Assembly: GCF_024666615.1 (NCBI RefSeq)
Contig: NZ_CP088297.1
Span: 434,001-498,000, forward strand
Origin: Aquabacterium sp. J223
GTDB taxonomy: Bacteria; Pseudomonadota; Gammaproteobacteria; Burkholderiales; Burkholderiaceae_C
Direction: 5' to 3'
DNA length: 64,000 nucleotides
Shown here piece by piece: positions 51,453 through 61,363 of the stretch (its first letter is position 1; every line of letters starts with the position of its first letter). The notes under the pieces were generated by a model that was not told the DNA's origin, did no database searches, and saw nothing but the letters and a program-made list of their open reading frames with translations. Made by a program: the position numbers and the translations under genes.

Positions 51453-52532
51453 TCATTTCGGCCGGGGCCGCCGCAGGTCGCGGTCCGGCGGCAGGTGGGC
51501 ACCCGATCGCAGCTGCGCCACCGTGGCGGCCACCGCCTGTGCGGCGTTGCGCACCTCGGCCTGCAGCGCCTCGTCGGCGTCGAGCGTGTCGTGGCTGTTC
51601 CAGTAGGGCTCGTAGTAGCCGATGAAGCGGTCCAGCCGCGCCTGCGGTCCGGCCTCGACCAGGCCCATCCAGTCCAGCCAGTCGGACAGCGAGCGGCGCA
51701 CGCCCTCGATGCCGGCCACGTCGCCGTGCACCACCACGCCATAGGCCCGTCCCGCCAGGTGCTTGGGGTAGTGCCAGCCGTCGCGCTCGATGGCCTTGGC
51801 CCTGGCGGCGTCCTTGCCGCCGGTGCTCGTCGGGTCGGGGTTGCCGCCATCGGCGCAGACCAGCCGGTCGATCATCAGCTTGAGCGGGCTGGCGGCCTGG
51901 TACCAGTAGACCGGGGTGACCAGCAGCACCCCGTGCGCCGACACCCAGCGTTCGTAGATGTCGTTCATCCAGTCGTTGACCTGGCCGTTGCCGTGGTTGG
52001 GGTAGCAGCTGCAGGGCCAGTGGCACAGCGGCATGGCGGTGGACGCGCAGCCCTTGCACGGATGGATGTGCAGGTCGGGCTCGGAGGCCAGCCGGCTGAG
52101 GTCCAGCAGGTCCCATTCGACCCCGTCGCGGGTCAGGGCCTCGCCGGCCAGCGTGGCCAGGCGGAAGCTCTTCGACATCTCGCCCGGGCAGGTGCCGTCG
52201 TTGCGCGAGGACCCGACCACCACCAGCACGCGCGACGGCGTGGCCGCGTCGGCCCACCGCGCCTGCGCCGACTTCAGCCGCTCGCTGGCGTCGCGCCAGT
52301 CGTCCGACAGCGCGTACGACGGGTCGGCGTGCCCGGGACCGGCGGGGTGCGTGCGCGGCGCCTTGCGGCCGCCCTGGTAGCCGTGCCAGGCGATCTCCTC
52401 CAGGCGGGCGATGGCCGCGCCCTCCGGCGCGAAGGCAGGGTCCTGGAAGCGGCCGCGAAAGCGCTGGCCGAAGGCCTCTCGGTCCAGCATTTGCGGCATC
52501 TGGCCCCGGCGGACGGTGGGCAGGTCGGACAT
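51453..52532 (-). CDS. Flavodoxin-fold NADPH-dependent FMN reductase/oxidoreductase
   Basis: This 359-residue protein has an unusual N-terminal helical extension of about 110 residues. An FMN reductase fold follows: RVLVVVGSSRNDGTCPGEMS for the phosphate loop, HPCKGCASTAMPLCHWPCSC (a Cys-rich insert) and GVLLVTPVYWYQAASPLKLM, a typical flavin-binding strand. The C-terminus continues for another 100 residues. It is longer than simple FMN reductases (about 190). The cysteine cluster may be a metal or redox site. A clear AAGGAGA precedes ATG 52532. It is convergent with ahpF and its cofactor reaction is not known. Confidence 0.82.
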   Translation of the reverse strand: MSDLPTVRRGQMPQMLDREAFGQRFRGRFQDPAFAPEGAAIARLEEIAWHGYQGGRKAPRTHPAGPGHADPSYALSDDWRDASERLKSAQARWADAATPSRVLVVVGSSRNDGTCPGEMSKSFRLATLAGEALTRDGVEWDLLDLSRLASEPDLHIHPCKGCASTAMPLCHWPCSCYPNHGNGQVNDWMNDIYERWVSAHGVLLVTPVYWYQAASPLKLMIDRLVCADGGNPDPTSTGGKDAARAKAIERDGWHYPKHLAGRAYGVVVHGDVAGIEGVRRSLSDWLDWMGLVEAGPQARLDRFIGYYEPYWNSHDTLDADEALQAEVRNAAQAVAATVAQLRSGAHLPPDRDLRRPRPK

Positions 52533-52678
52533 TCGTTCTCCTTCGACGCATGGAACCGCCGGCGCGCCACGGCAAGCCACGTTCCCCCGACCCGGGATCG
52601 CCCTGGTGGCGCCGTGGGCAGCCTCGCGGTCCATGCTTTGCCTAAGAAACTCCGACGTCCGATCCGGAACAGCCCGCC

Positions 52679-53056
52679 ATGCTCGACCGCCCGCACCGCG
52701 CAGTCGCCGCCGCCGCCGCGGTGGCCGCGGTGCCGTGCGCGCCGGCGCTGCGCACGCTGCTGTACCGGTACTTCTTCTTCGACTGGCTGTTCCGGGACGT
52801 GCGTCGCGGCACGCTGCTGGAGCGTGCCGCGGCCTGGCGCCACAACCGCCAGCAAGCGCGCTGGCTGCCGACCTACCTGCGGCGCTGGTTGGGCTGCGGG
52901 GTGCTGCTCTATGCCCTCGGCCTGCTGGTGGAGATGGGCATGGGCGCCACCTTCGCGTCGTCGGTGTTCTACGTGTCCGGCGTGCTCAGCGTGCCGGTCA
53001 ATGCGGTGATCGCGATGGTGTGGCTGGGCTTGCGCACCCTGCCCCCACCGCTTTGA
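52679..53056 (+). CDS. Hypothetical small membrane protein
   Basis: This 125-residue protein has a basic, partly amphipathic first half (LYRYFFFDWLFRDVRRG, RQQARWLPTYLRRWLG) and two C-terminal hydrophobic helices (about residues 71-89 and 95-118: GVLLYALGLLVEMGMGATF, VSGVLSVPVNAVIAMVWLG). No signal peptide or known domain is recognised. It lies 11 bases upstream of a cupin gene. Function unknown. Confidence 0.72.
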   Translation: MLDRPHRAVAAAAAVAAVPCAPALRTLLYRYFFFDWLFRDVRRGTLLERAAAWRHNRQQARWLPTYLRRWLGCGVLLYALGLLVEMGMGATFASSVFYVSGVLSVPVNAVIAMVWLGLRTLPPPL

Positions 53057-53067
53057 ATGGAGAGCCC

Positions 53068-53430
53068 ATGGCCCTGGACCACGCCCGACCCGGCGAGACC
53101 ATCCACCTGCAACCCCTCGGCGACCGCCTGGCCGAAGCGAAGAGCCGGGCGCTGCTCAAGACCCATGCCCTGGAGCTGATCCACCTCGTGCTGCAGGCCG
53201 GCGAGCAGCGTCCGCCGCACCATGTGTATGGCGAGCTGGTGCTGCACTGCCTGGAGGGCGAGGTGCGCCTGCAGATCGACGCCGGGGAACGGCTGCTCGG
53301 ACCGGGACAACTGGTGCTGCTGGCCGCCAGGGCGCCCTTCGCGCTGCACGCGCTGAAGCCGTCGTCGCTGCTGATGACGGTGCAATTGCCGGCGGACCAG
53401 CCGGGCAGCGGCTCCTCGACACAGGGCTAG
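53068..53430 (+). CDS. Cupin-domain protein
   Basis: This 120-residue protein has the single-domain cupin shape with HLVLQAGEQRPPHHVYGELV and LEGEVRLQIDAGERLLGPGQ. The metal motif is partial (PPHHVYGE). The C-terminal LVLLAARAPFALHAL completes the barrel. Such small cupins bind metals or small molecules. ATG 53068 follows GGAGAG. It lies 11 bases after the small membrane protein gene and about 110 bases before the catalase gene. Confidence 0.82.
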   Translation: MALDHARPGETIHLQPLGDRLAEAKSRALLKTHALELIHLVLQAGEQRPPHHVYGELVLHCLEGEVRLQIDAGERLLGPGQLVLLAARAPFALHALKPSSLLMTVQLPADQPGSGSSTQG

Positions 53431-53539
53431 CCGCGCGGCGGTGCGAACACCGCCTCACCCAGGCGTTCTCCGGGATCCCATGGGAACAGGCCTTGCCGAA
53501 CTTCGGGTTCATTCCCCATCCCTCGACAGGAGCGTTTCC

Positions 53540-54433
53540 ATGTTCATGCACAACAAGCGTCTGCAGTACACCGTGCGGGTGTCCGAGACCAACCCCGGGC
53601 TGGCCAACCTGATGCTCGAGCAGTTCGGCGGACCGCAGGGCGAGCTGGCCGCCGCCTGCCGCTACTTCACGCAGGCCCTGGCCGAGGACGACCCGGGCCG
53701 CAAGGACATGCTGATGGACATCGCCACCGAGGAGCTGTCGCACCTCGAGGTCATCGGCACCATCATCGCCATGCTCAACAAGGGCGCCAAGGGCGAGCTG
53801 GCCGAGGCCACCGACAGCGAGGCCGAGCTCTACCGCAAGATCACCGGCGCGGGCAACGACTCGCACGTCACGCAGGTGCTCTACGGCGGCGGCCCCGCGC
53901 TGATCAACTCCGGCGGCCAGCTCTGGAACGCCGGCTACATCGACTCCATCGGCGACCCGACCTGCGACCTGCGTTCGAACATCGCGGCCGAGTCGCGGGC
54001 GAAGATCATCTACGAGCGGCTGATCAACCTCACCGACGACCCCGGCGTGAAGGAGGCTCTGGGCTTCCTGATGACGCGCGAGGTCGCCCACCAGCTCTCG
54101 TTCGAGAAGGCGCTGTACGCGATCACGCCGAACTTCCCGCCCGGCAAGATGGCCCCGATGCCGCAGTTCGCGCGCACCTACTTCAACATGTCCGAAGGCG
54201 ATGGCGACACCCGCGGGCCGTGGAACAGCGACGAGAACTTCCAGTACGTCGGCAGCGCCAAGCAGGCGATGGCGGTTGACGGCGGCAGCGGCCTGCCGGA
54301 GGTGATGCTGCAGCCCGGGCAGGCGCAGGCGGTGGAGCAGCTGGCCGCGCGCACCCTGTCCGACCCGGAAAGCGATCCGGTCACCGGTGCCGATCTCGGC
54401 AGCGGTGAACTCCCGACAGAAAAGGCGGTCTGA
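53540..54433 (+). CDS. Manganese catalase
   Basis: This 297-residue non-heme catalase has the ferritin-like four-helix bundle with di-manganese ligands in QGELAAACRYFTQALAED, DIATEELSHLEVIGTII and REVAHQLSFEKALYAI. The sequence is close to the family consensus. The N-terminus MFMHNKRLQYTVRVSE and an ACAGGAG ribosome-binding sequence fix the start at 53540. It degrades hydrogen peroxide in the cytoplasm, matching the nearby AhpCF genes. The last 30 residues are polar and probably unstructured. Confidence 0.94.
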   Translation: MFMHNKRLQYTVRVSETNPGLANLMLEQFGGPQGELAAACRYFTQALAEDDPGRKDMLMDIATEELSHLEVIGTIIAMLNKGAKGELAEATDSEAELYRKITGAGNDSHVTQVLYGGGPALINSGGQLWNAGYIDSIGDPTCDLRSNIAAESRAKIIYERLINLTDDPGVKEALGFLMTREVAHQLSFEKALYAITPNFPPGKMAPMPQFARTYFNMSEGDGDTRGPWNSDENFQYVGSAKQAMAVDGGSGLPEVMLQPGQAQAVEQLAARTLSDPESDPVTGADLGSGELPTEKAV

Positions 54434-54521
54434 TACCGTCGGGCCGGCGCGGCGGGCGACAGGTGTCGCCGCCGCGCCGACGACCGTCGGACCCCGGGAG
54501 GGTCCCCTTGAGGAGAACACC

Positions 54522-55523
54522 ATGAAGCGGATGTTGTGGTCAGCCGGCGTGCTGGCGGTGGCGATGGCCACCGGCCTTGCCGGTGTCGATGCGGATGCCA
54601 AGCGCCTGGGCGGCGGTGGTTCGTCCGGCATGCAACGCAGCGTGCCCACGCGGCCGGCGCAGCAGAACACGCCGCCCCAGCAGGCCCCGGCACAGCAGCC
54701 CGGCCCGACGGCCGCCGCCGCACCGGCCGCGGCCGGTGCCACCGCCGCGGCGGCGGCCGGCCGCCGCTCCTGGCTCGGACCGATCGCCGGCATCGCGGCG
54801 GGCCTCGGCATCGCCGCCCTGCTCAGCCACCTGGGCCTGGGCGCGGCCTTCGCCGAATTCCTGACGCTGGCGCTGCTGGTGATCGTGGCCATCGTCGCCG
54901 TGCGCTTCCTGATGCGCCGCTTCGGGCGCCAGGGCGCGTCGCAGCGCGGGCTGGGCTACGCGGGTGCGGGTGCCGGTACCGGCACCGCCGGTGCGGGGCC
55001 CGCCACGCCGTGGCGGGCCGAGCCGCCGCTGCAGCAGCGCAGCGCGGCCGCCGATTGGGGCCGGCCCGCCGGGGCCACGGCGCCCGGTCAGGGCCTGGCC
55101 CCGATCGAGGCCACCGGCGCTGGCGTCAACCTGCCGGCCGACTTCGACCGCGAGGGCTTCGAGCGCATCGCCAAGCTGATCTTCATCCGCATGCAGGCCG
55201 CCAACGATGCCGGCAACCTGGACGACCTGCGCCAGTTCACGACGCCGGAGATGTTCGCCGCCGCGCGGCTGGACCTGCACAACCGCGGGGGCGGCGCGCA
55301 GCGCACCGACGTCGTCCAGCTCCAGGCCGAGGTGCTGGACCTGGCCCGCGACAACGGGCAGGACATCGTCAGCGTGCGCTACCACGGCCTCATCCGCGAA
55401 GACGATGCCGGGGCCGCGCCGCAGCCCTTCGACGAGGTGTGGCACCTGGTGCGGCCCAGCGGCGCGTCCGGCGGCGGCTGGGCGGTGGCGGGCATCCAGC
55501 AGGCGGGGGCGACCACGCACTGA
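54522..55523 (+). CDS. Tim44-like domain protein
   Basis: This 333-residue protein has a signal peptide or anchor (LWSAGVLAVAMATGLAGVDA), a low-complexity Pro/Gln/Ala region (45-80), a hydrophobic pair of segments (about 85-103 and 108-127) and a Gly-rich linker. The C-terminal Tim44-like domain runs from about residue 205 (FERIAKLIFIRMQAANDAGN, LDDLRQFTTPEMFAAARLDL). A GAGGAG lies about 11 bases before ATG 54522. Bacterial Tim44-like proteins have no settled function and are associated with membranes. A terminator follows. Confidence 0.88.
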   Translation: MKRMLWSAGVLAVAMATGLAGVDADAKRLGGGGSSGMQRSVPTRPAQQNTPPQQAPAQQPGPTAAAAPAAAGATAAAAAGRRSWLGPIAGIAAGLGIAALLSHLGLGAAFAEFLTLALLVIVAIVAVRFLMRRFGRQGASQRGLGYAGAGAGTGTAGAGPATPWRAEPPLQQRSAAADWGRPAGATAPGQGLAPIEATGAGVNLPADFDREGFERIAKLIFIRMQAANDAGNLDDLRQFTTPEMFAAARLDLHNRGGGAQRTDVVQLQAEVLDLARDNGQDIVSVRYHGLIREDDAGAAPQPFDEVWHLVRPSGASGGGWAVAGIQQAGATTH

Positions 55524-55564
55524 CCGAGCCAGTGTTTCCGCGCGGTGCCTCGGCGCCGCGCCCG

Positions 55565-55590
55565 AAGGCCCTGCCCCGCGGGGCCTTTTT
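55565..55590 (+). terminator. Intrinsic terminator downstream of the Tim44-like gene
   Basis: AAGGCCC and GGGCCTT arms with a GC-rich loop, followed by TTTTT. A good intrinsic terminator. Confidence 0.8.
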
Positions 55591-55700
55591 CATGGCGGCG
55601 GGCGTGTTCCGACACGCCGTGAGAAGTGGTGGGCATCGGCCGACACGCACGAGGATTGCACGGTGAAGGTCTCATTCAATCCCTGCTGAAGGAGCACACC

Positions 55701-56171
55701 ATGAAGTTGAAGTCCACCCTGCCCCTGTGCACCGCCGCCCTGCTGTCCGCGTTTGCGGTCGGCGCGTCGGCCCAGTCCGCCCGCCAGGGCGCGGCCGCCG
55801 ACCCCGCGGCCGCCCACCTCAAGGGCTCTCCCGATGCCGGCGCGCCGGAGTCGACGAACCGCCTCAACGAGCAGCGCCGCATGGAGCAGCAACAAGGCAG
55901 CCAGTCCGGTGGCCTGCAGCGCCAGTCCGGCGCCGCACGCAACCCGGCCGCGGCCAACATCAAGGGTTCGCCGGACGCGGGCGCGCCGGAGTCCAACAAC
56001 CGGCTCAATGAGCAGCGCCGCATGGAGCAGCAGAACGCCTCGGGGGCCATGACCAGCCCGTCGTCGCGCCGCGACGCCGCGCGCGACCCGGCCGCCGAGA
56101 CGCAGATGCGCAACTCGCCCGACGCCGGCGCCCCGGAGGCCGGTCAGTCGAGCAGCCGCACCGGCCGGTAA
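55701..56171 (+). CDS. Exported protein with internal repeats
   Basis: This 156-residue protein has a signal peptide (LCTAALLSAFAVGASA). The mature part is hydrophilic, with repeat 1 (residues 34-64) and repeat 2 (81-111) nearly identical around KGSPDAGAPES and NRLNEQRRMEQQ. A degenerate third (about 129-147) is around NSPDAGAPEA. ATG 55701 has an AAGGAG sequence about nine bases upstream. The repeat has no match that I recognise; the segment looks disordered with a short basic helix. Function unknown. The gene ends in a strong stem-loop. Confidence 0.78.
   Translation: MKLKSTLPLCTAALLSAFAVGASAQSARQGAAADPAAAHLKGSPDAGAPESTNRLNEQRRMEQQQGSQSGGLQRQSGAARNPAAANIKGSPDAGAPESNNRLNEQRRMEQQNASGAMTSPSSRRDAARDPAAETQMRNSPDAGAPEAGQSSSRTGR
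55800..56141 (+). repeat. Tandem-like repeat units in exported-protein gene
   Basis: Units at 55800-55892 and 55941-56033 share most codons; a partial third unit lies at 56085-56141. Each carries the phrase SPDAGAPE. Confidence 0.7.
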
Positions 56172-56187
56172 CGTCGGGACCTGGAGA

Positions 56188-56220
56188 AGGAAGGGGCCGC
56201 CACGGCGGCCCCTTTCCTTT
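56188..56220. terminator. Bidirectional stem-loop between repeat-protein gene and serA
   Basis: GGGGCCGCC and GGCGGCCCC arms with a three-base loop, with AAGGAA/TTTCCTT flanks giving T-rich tails on both strands. It serves both convergent genes. Confidence 0.8.
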
Positions 56221-56236
56221 GGTGCTGCGGCCCGGG

Positions 56237-57492
<1,256 letters not shown>

Positions 57493-57687
57493 GGCGTGAT
57501 TTTCGTGGAGGGGGGCGCTGCAGGGCGCGGCAAGGCCGAGGCCTGTCGGCCGACGCCGACGACCGGCCGCGGTAACGCCCGGCCGACCCGGCGCGCCCGA
57601 GGGCGCAGCATGCGGGCTTGTCCGGTCCGTGCCGCGGCGCACGCCGCCGACACCGCCGGCCGATCACCGACGACAAGGAGTACCGAC

Positions 57688-57927
57688 ATGCTGCGCAAGC
57701 TCATCCTCACCGCCGCGACCCTGCACATCGCCAACAAGGTCTACCGCGACTATCGCAACAAGCAGCGCGCCAGCGGCGGCAGCGCGGGCACCGGCTACTC
57801 GCCCGTGGGCGCCGGGCCGGCCACCGACCTCGCCGGCCACGACCTGGACGTCGGCTCCACCAGCGGGCTGGGCGTGAACACCGGTGCCGAGCCCAGCCTC
57901 AACCGGCCGGGCTCGATGTCGCACTGA
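57688..57927 (+). CDS. Small hypothetical protein, 79 residues
   Basis: The N-terminus (MLRKLILTAATLHIANKVYR) forms an amphipathic or weakly hydrophobic helix. The remainder is Gly/Ser/Thr-rich and probably flexible. AAGGAG lies about nine bases before ATG 57688, a strong support for translation. No known domain. It overlaps the 3' end of the LLM oxidoreductase by 29 bases, tail to tail. Confidence 0.7.
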   Translation: MLRKLILTAATLHIANKVYRDYRNKQRASGGSAGTGYSPVGAGPATDLAGHDLDVGSTSGLGVNTGAEPSLNRPGSMSH

Positions 57928-58978
57928 GCGGCTGCGGGGGGCCCGCGACGCGCGGCCGAGCCGCCGCGTCGGGCCGGGCACCCAGCGCCTCGACGATCAG
58001 CGACAGGCAACGCTCGCGCGTCGCCGCGTCGTGGAAGTTGCAGGCCAGCATCACCTCGTCGGCGCTGCTGGCCTGTGCGCGCGCCTGCAGTTCGGCGGCC
58101 ACCTTGGGCGGGTCGCCGACCACCACCAGCCGGCGGAAGGCGCGCACCAGCGCGCGTTCGTCGTCGGTCCAGGCGTGCGCCTGGGCCTCCTGCGGCGTCG
58201 GCAGCGGCAGGAAGCTGCCGCGGCGGATGCGCACCCACGCCAGGTCCATGGCCTGCGCCAGGTGGTCGGCCTCGTCGGCCGTCGGCGCGCACATCACCGA
58301 CACGCCGAGGATGGCGTGCGGACGCTCGAACGCGGCCGACGGCTCGAAGGCCGCGCGGTAGGCGGCGATCGCCGGCGCCGGCGGGCTGGGGCTGAAATGG
58401 CTGGCGAAGGCGTACCCCATGCCCGACTCGCCCGCCATGCGGGCACTCGCGCCGCTGGAACCGAGCAGCCAGATGGGCGGCAGCGGGACGCCGGTGGGCA
58501 TGGCCTTCAGGCCCGCCATCGGGTGGTCGGCCGGCAACGCCAGCTGCTCGGACCACACCTGGAGCTCCTGCAACAGCTGGGGGAAGTGTTCGCCGTCGGC
58601 GGCCCGCAGCGCCCGTGAGGCCAGCGCGTCCGACCCCGGCGCGCGGCCCATGCCGAGGTCGATGCGGCCGGGGTGCAGCGCCTCCAGCGTGCGGAAGGCC
58701 TCCGCCACCCGCAGCGGCGCGTGGTTGGGCAGCATGATGCCGCCGGAGCCGACGCGGATGCGCTCGGTGCTCGCCGCCACGTGCGCGATCAGCACCTCCG
58801 GCGACGACGACGCGACGCTCGGCATGCCGTGGTGCTCGGCGTACCAGACGCGGGTGAGGCCGAGCGCCTCGGCATGGCGCGCCAGCCGGGCGGCGCCGCG
58901 CACCGCCTCGGCCGCGGTGTGGCCGCTGCCGACGGGCACCAGGTCGAGCAGGGAAAGGGCGATGGACATGCGGTCCAT
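57899..58978 (-). CDS. LLM-class flavin-dependent oxidoreductase (luciferase-like)
   Basis: This 359-residue protein has the luciferase-like fold with LTRVWYAEHHGMPSVASSSP, RIRVGSGGIMLPNHAPLRVA, RIDLGMGRAPGSD and PPIWLLGSSGASARMAGE. These belong to the group of FMN-dependent alkanal/luciferase-like oxidoreductases often called YhbW-type. It may start three codons later at ATG 58969 (MSIALSLLDLVPVG). The C-terminal residues are basic and variable. The 3' end overlaps the small convergent gene by 29 bases. The substrate is unknown. Confidence 0.9.
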   Translation of the reverse strand: MDRMSIALSLLDLVPVGSGHTAAEAVRGAARLARHAEALGLTRVWYAEHHGMPSVASSSPEVLIAHVAASTERIRVGSGGIMLPNHAPLRVAEAFRTLEALHPGRIDLGMGRAPGSDALASRALRAADGEHFPQLLQELQVWSEQLALPADHPMAGLKAMPTGVPLPPIWLLGSSGASARMAGESGMGYAFASHFSPSPPAPAIAAYRAAFEPSAAFERPHAILGVSVMCAPTADEADHLAQAMDLAWVRIRRGSFLPLPTPQEAQAHAWTDDERALVRAFRRLVVVGDPPKVAAELQARAQASSADEVMLACNFHDAATRERCLSLIVEALGARPDAAARPRVAGPPQPLSATSSPAG

Positions 58979-59051
58979 GCTAGGCCGGCCGGTTCGGCCA
59001 TGCGGGACAAGGGTTGTCCCACGGTGACCCGGCGGGCGGGCCGGCGGCCGT

Positions 59052-59369
59052 TCAGCGCTTCAGCGCGCCGCGCAGCTCGGCCGCCATGTCGCGCAGCGCC
59101 GGGTCGTCGCAGGCCAGCGCGCGCACCAGCCGCTCGCGGGCGTAGATGCGGTCGAAGGCCATGCGGGACACCAGCGCCCCATGCCCGGCCCGTGCCATGG
59201 CGGCGGAGAACGCCTCCAGCCACGGCTGGCTGAGCGGCACCGGCCGCAGCGTGACCTCGGGCAGCAGGGGCACGATGTCGAGCAGCGCGGCCGCGCGCCG
59301 CACCCACTGACGGCGGGGGCCGCGGCTCGGGGTCGGTCGCGACAGCGGCGAGGGCGGCATGGCGGACAT
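59052..59369 (-). CDS. Hypothetical protein, 105 residues
   Basis: The protein has an Arg/Ser/Pro-rich start and then WVRRAAALLDIVPLLPEVTL, WLEAFSAAMARAGHGALVSR and RERLVRALACDDPALRDMAA, all probably helical. An ATG three codons later (59360) is an alternative start. I recognise no domain. It is about 70 bases upstream of the LLM oxidoreductase on the same strand. Possibly a genus-specific protein. Confidence 0.55.
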   Translation of the reverse strand: MSAMPPSPLSRPTPSRGPRRQWVRRAAALLDIVPLLPEVTLRPVPLSQPWLEAFSAAMARAGHGALVSRMAFDRIYARERLVRALACDDPALRDMAAELRGALKR

Positions 59370-59520
59370 GGCGTCGGTGCGTGGGACGTGACCCCTCGAC
59401 CATAGAGGCGCGCGGCCGCGCCCGGTGTGCAGTCCGTCACGCCGGCCCGGGCCGCGGCTGGGCCCGTCGCTTGCCGACCCCGGGTTGACACGGCCCGCGG
59501 TGGGCCGAAGGGAGACCGCC

Positions 59521-60126
59521 ATGCGCATCCGAACCCTGCCCGTGCTGCTGCTGCTGGTCCTGGTGGGCCTGTTCACGTTGTTCAACTGGGGCGCGGTGAC
59601 CTCGCCGGTGCCGGTGTCGCTGTTCTTCGGCACCGCGACCCTGCCGCTCGGCCTGGTGCTGGTCGGCGTGATCGCGCTGCTCGGCGCGATGTACCTGGCC
59701 ACGGTGATCTACCTGCAGGGCACCGCGCTGCTCGACGGCCGGCGGCTGACCAAGGAGCTGCAGTCGCAGCGCGACCTGGCCGACAAGGCCGAGGCCTCGC
59801 GCTTCACCGAACTGCGCGACCACCTGTCGGCCGAGCTGTTCAAGGTCAACGACGCCGCCGGCCGCCACCGTGCCGAGCTGCTGGCCCGCATCGACCGGCT
59901 GGAAGCCCAGCAGCGCCGGCTGATGGAGGAGCAGGTCAACGGGTTGGAGGCCCACCTCGGCCACCTGGACGAGCGCCTGCGCAGCACCAGCGCCCGCCGC
60001 GCCGACACCGACGTGCTCGACGACGGCGCCCGCCTGCGCCGCGGCGGCGTGGACCGCGGCGTCGACGACGGGCTGGCCGGCGACCCAGGCCTGGGCGCGG
60101 ACTTCACGCCCCGGCGCACGCGCTGA
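59521..60126 (+). CDS. LapA-domain membrane protein with coiled coil
   Basis: This 201-residue protein has two N-terminal membrane helices (about residues 7-23 and 43-65), with the LapA/lipopolysaccharide-assembly-A-like pattern LFTLFNWGAVTSPVPVSLFF between them. A cytoplasmic helical region (about 75-165; LAARIDRLEAQQRRLMEEQV-like) and a charged tail follow. ATG 59521 follows GGGAG. The family in enterobacteria is linked to LPS regulation; that role here is inference. Confidence 0.8.
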   Translation: MRIRTLPVLLLLVLVGLFTLFNWGAVTSPVPVSLFFGTATLPLGLVLVGVIALLGAMYLATVIYLQGTALLDGRRLTKELQSQRDLADKAEASRFTELRDHLSAELFKVNDAAGRHRAELLARIDRLEAQQRRLMEEQVNGLEAHLGHLDERLRSTSARRADTDVLDDGARLRRGGVDRGVDDGLAGDPGLGADFTPRRTR

Positions 60127-60294
60127 CCGGCCGTCGTCGCCGCTCGTCCTGCATCGACGCCCAGGCGTCGCGTGGTCCGCACGCGACAGTGTCACGGCCG
60201 AGTCACTTCTGATTGCTGGAATGCGTCCGTTCCGCCGCTCAGGCGGCCGCGGCAACCGCCGCGCGAGACCTTCCAACACCCAGGAGTGACGACC

Positions 60295-61308
60295 ATGAAG
60301 AAGACCCTGCTCGCCGCCGCCCTCGCGGCCGCCGCGGCCGGCGCCAGCGCACAGTCCAACGTGACCATCTACGGTCGGGTGGACGTGGGCATCGCCAAGT
60401 TCAACGACGGCACCACGAACCTCGGCTACTCGGGCCGTGCGGCGGGTGATGCCGACACCTGGCAGGTGCGCCAGGGCTCGCCCTCGCGCCTGGGCTTCCG
60501 GGTCACCGAGGACCTGGGTGGCGGCCTGCGCGCGAACGCCATCCTCGAGCACCGGTTCAACCCGGACACCGGCACGCAGAACAACGCGACCGCGTTCTGG
60601 CACGGCCGCTCCATCGTCGAGCTGGCCTCCACGCAGTTCGGTGCGGTGTACCTGGGCCGCGACTACATCCCCATGTTCTACATCGCCGACCAGACCGACC
60701 CCTTCGGCGGCGACACCGTGGCGGCGGTTCGCGACCGCTTCAACCTCGCCACCTTCGCCGTCGACGGCGGCCAGCGCACCAGCAACACCGTCGGCTACAA
60801 GACGCCCTCCTTCAGCGGCTTGAGCGCGCAGGTCGCCGTGTCCGCCGGCGAGGGCACCCGTGGCGCCAACCCGGTGAACAAGCGCTCGGTCGGCGCCAAC
60901 CTCGTCTACGCCAGCGGGCCGGTCTACGCCGGCATCGGCACCGAGCACCTGGACGGCAACTTCAACGCAGTCAACGTCGGCCTGGCCTACGACTTCGGCG
61001 TCGTGCGGCCGATGCTGTCGTATGCGCGTCGCGAGAACGGCGTCGTCGCCGGCGCGACGCAGAAGGACACCGGCTGGTCCGTCGGTGCCACGGCGCCGCT
61101 CGCCGGCGGCCGCCTGAAGGCGGTGTACGCCCGCCTGGACCCGCAGGGCAACAACAACGAGCTGACCAAGTACGGCATCGGCTACGAGTACCCCCTGTCC
61201 AAGCGCACCTCGGTCTACACCGACTTCGCCTCGGCCGACCAGAAGGGCACCAACGGCGGCCCCACCCGCGCCAACGGCTTCGACCTCGGCGTCAAGCACA
61301 ACTTCTGA
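60295..61308 (+). CDS. Gram-negative general porin
   Basis: This 337-residue outer-membrane porin has a signal peptide (KKTLLAAALAAAAAGASAQS), then VTIYGRVDVGIAKF, SRLGFRVTEDLGGGLRANAI, an internal loop L3-like VYLGRDYIPMFYIADQTDPF and a C-terminal aromatic residue (GVKHNF). This matches betaproteobacterial porins (Porin_4). It forms a trimeric channel for small hydrophilic solutes. CAGGAG lies about nine bases before the ATG at 60295. A classical terminator follows. No regulatory element was identified in the 168 bases upstream. Confidence 0.94.
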   Translation: MKKTLLAAALAAAAAGASAQSNVTIYGRVDVGIAKFNDGTTNLGYSGRAAGDADTWQVRQGSPSRLGFRVTEDLGGGLRANAILEHRFNPDTGTQNNATAFWHGRSIVELASTQFGAVYLGRDYIPMFYIADQTDPFGGDTVAAVRDRFNLATFAVDGGQRTSNTVGYKTPSFSGLSAQVAVSAGEGTRGANPVNKRSVGANLVYASGPVYAGIGTEHLDGNFNAVNVGLAYDFGVVRPMLSYARRENGVVAGATQKDTGWSVGATAPLAGGRLKAVYARLDPQGNNNELTKYGIGYEYPLSKRTSVYTDFASADQKGTNGGPTRANGFDLGVKHNF

Positions 61309-61338
61309 CCGTTCCGTTCGATCCAGGTTGAGCGTTTC

Positions 61339-61363
61339 GGCCCCGCTTCGGCGGGGCCTTTTT
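61339..61363 (+). terminator. Porin gene terminator
   Basis: GGCCCCGC (61339-61346) and GCGGGGCC (61351-61358) with a TTCG loop followed by TTTTT (61359-61363). A textbook intrinsic terminator. Confidence 0.9.
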
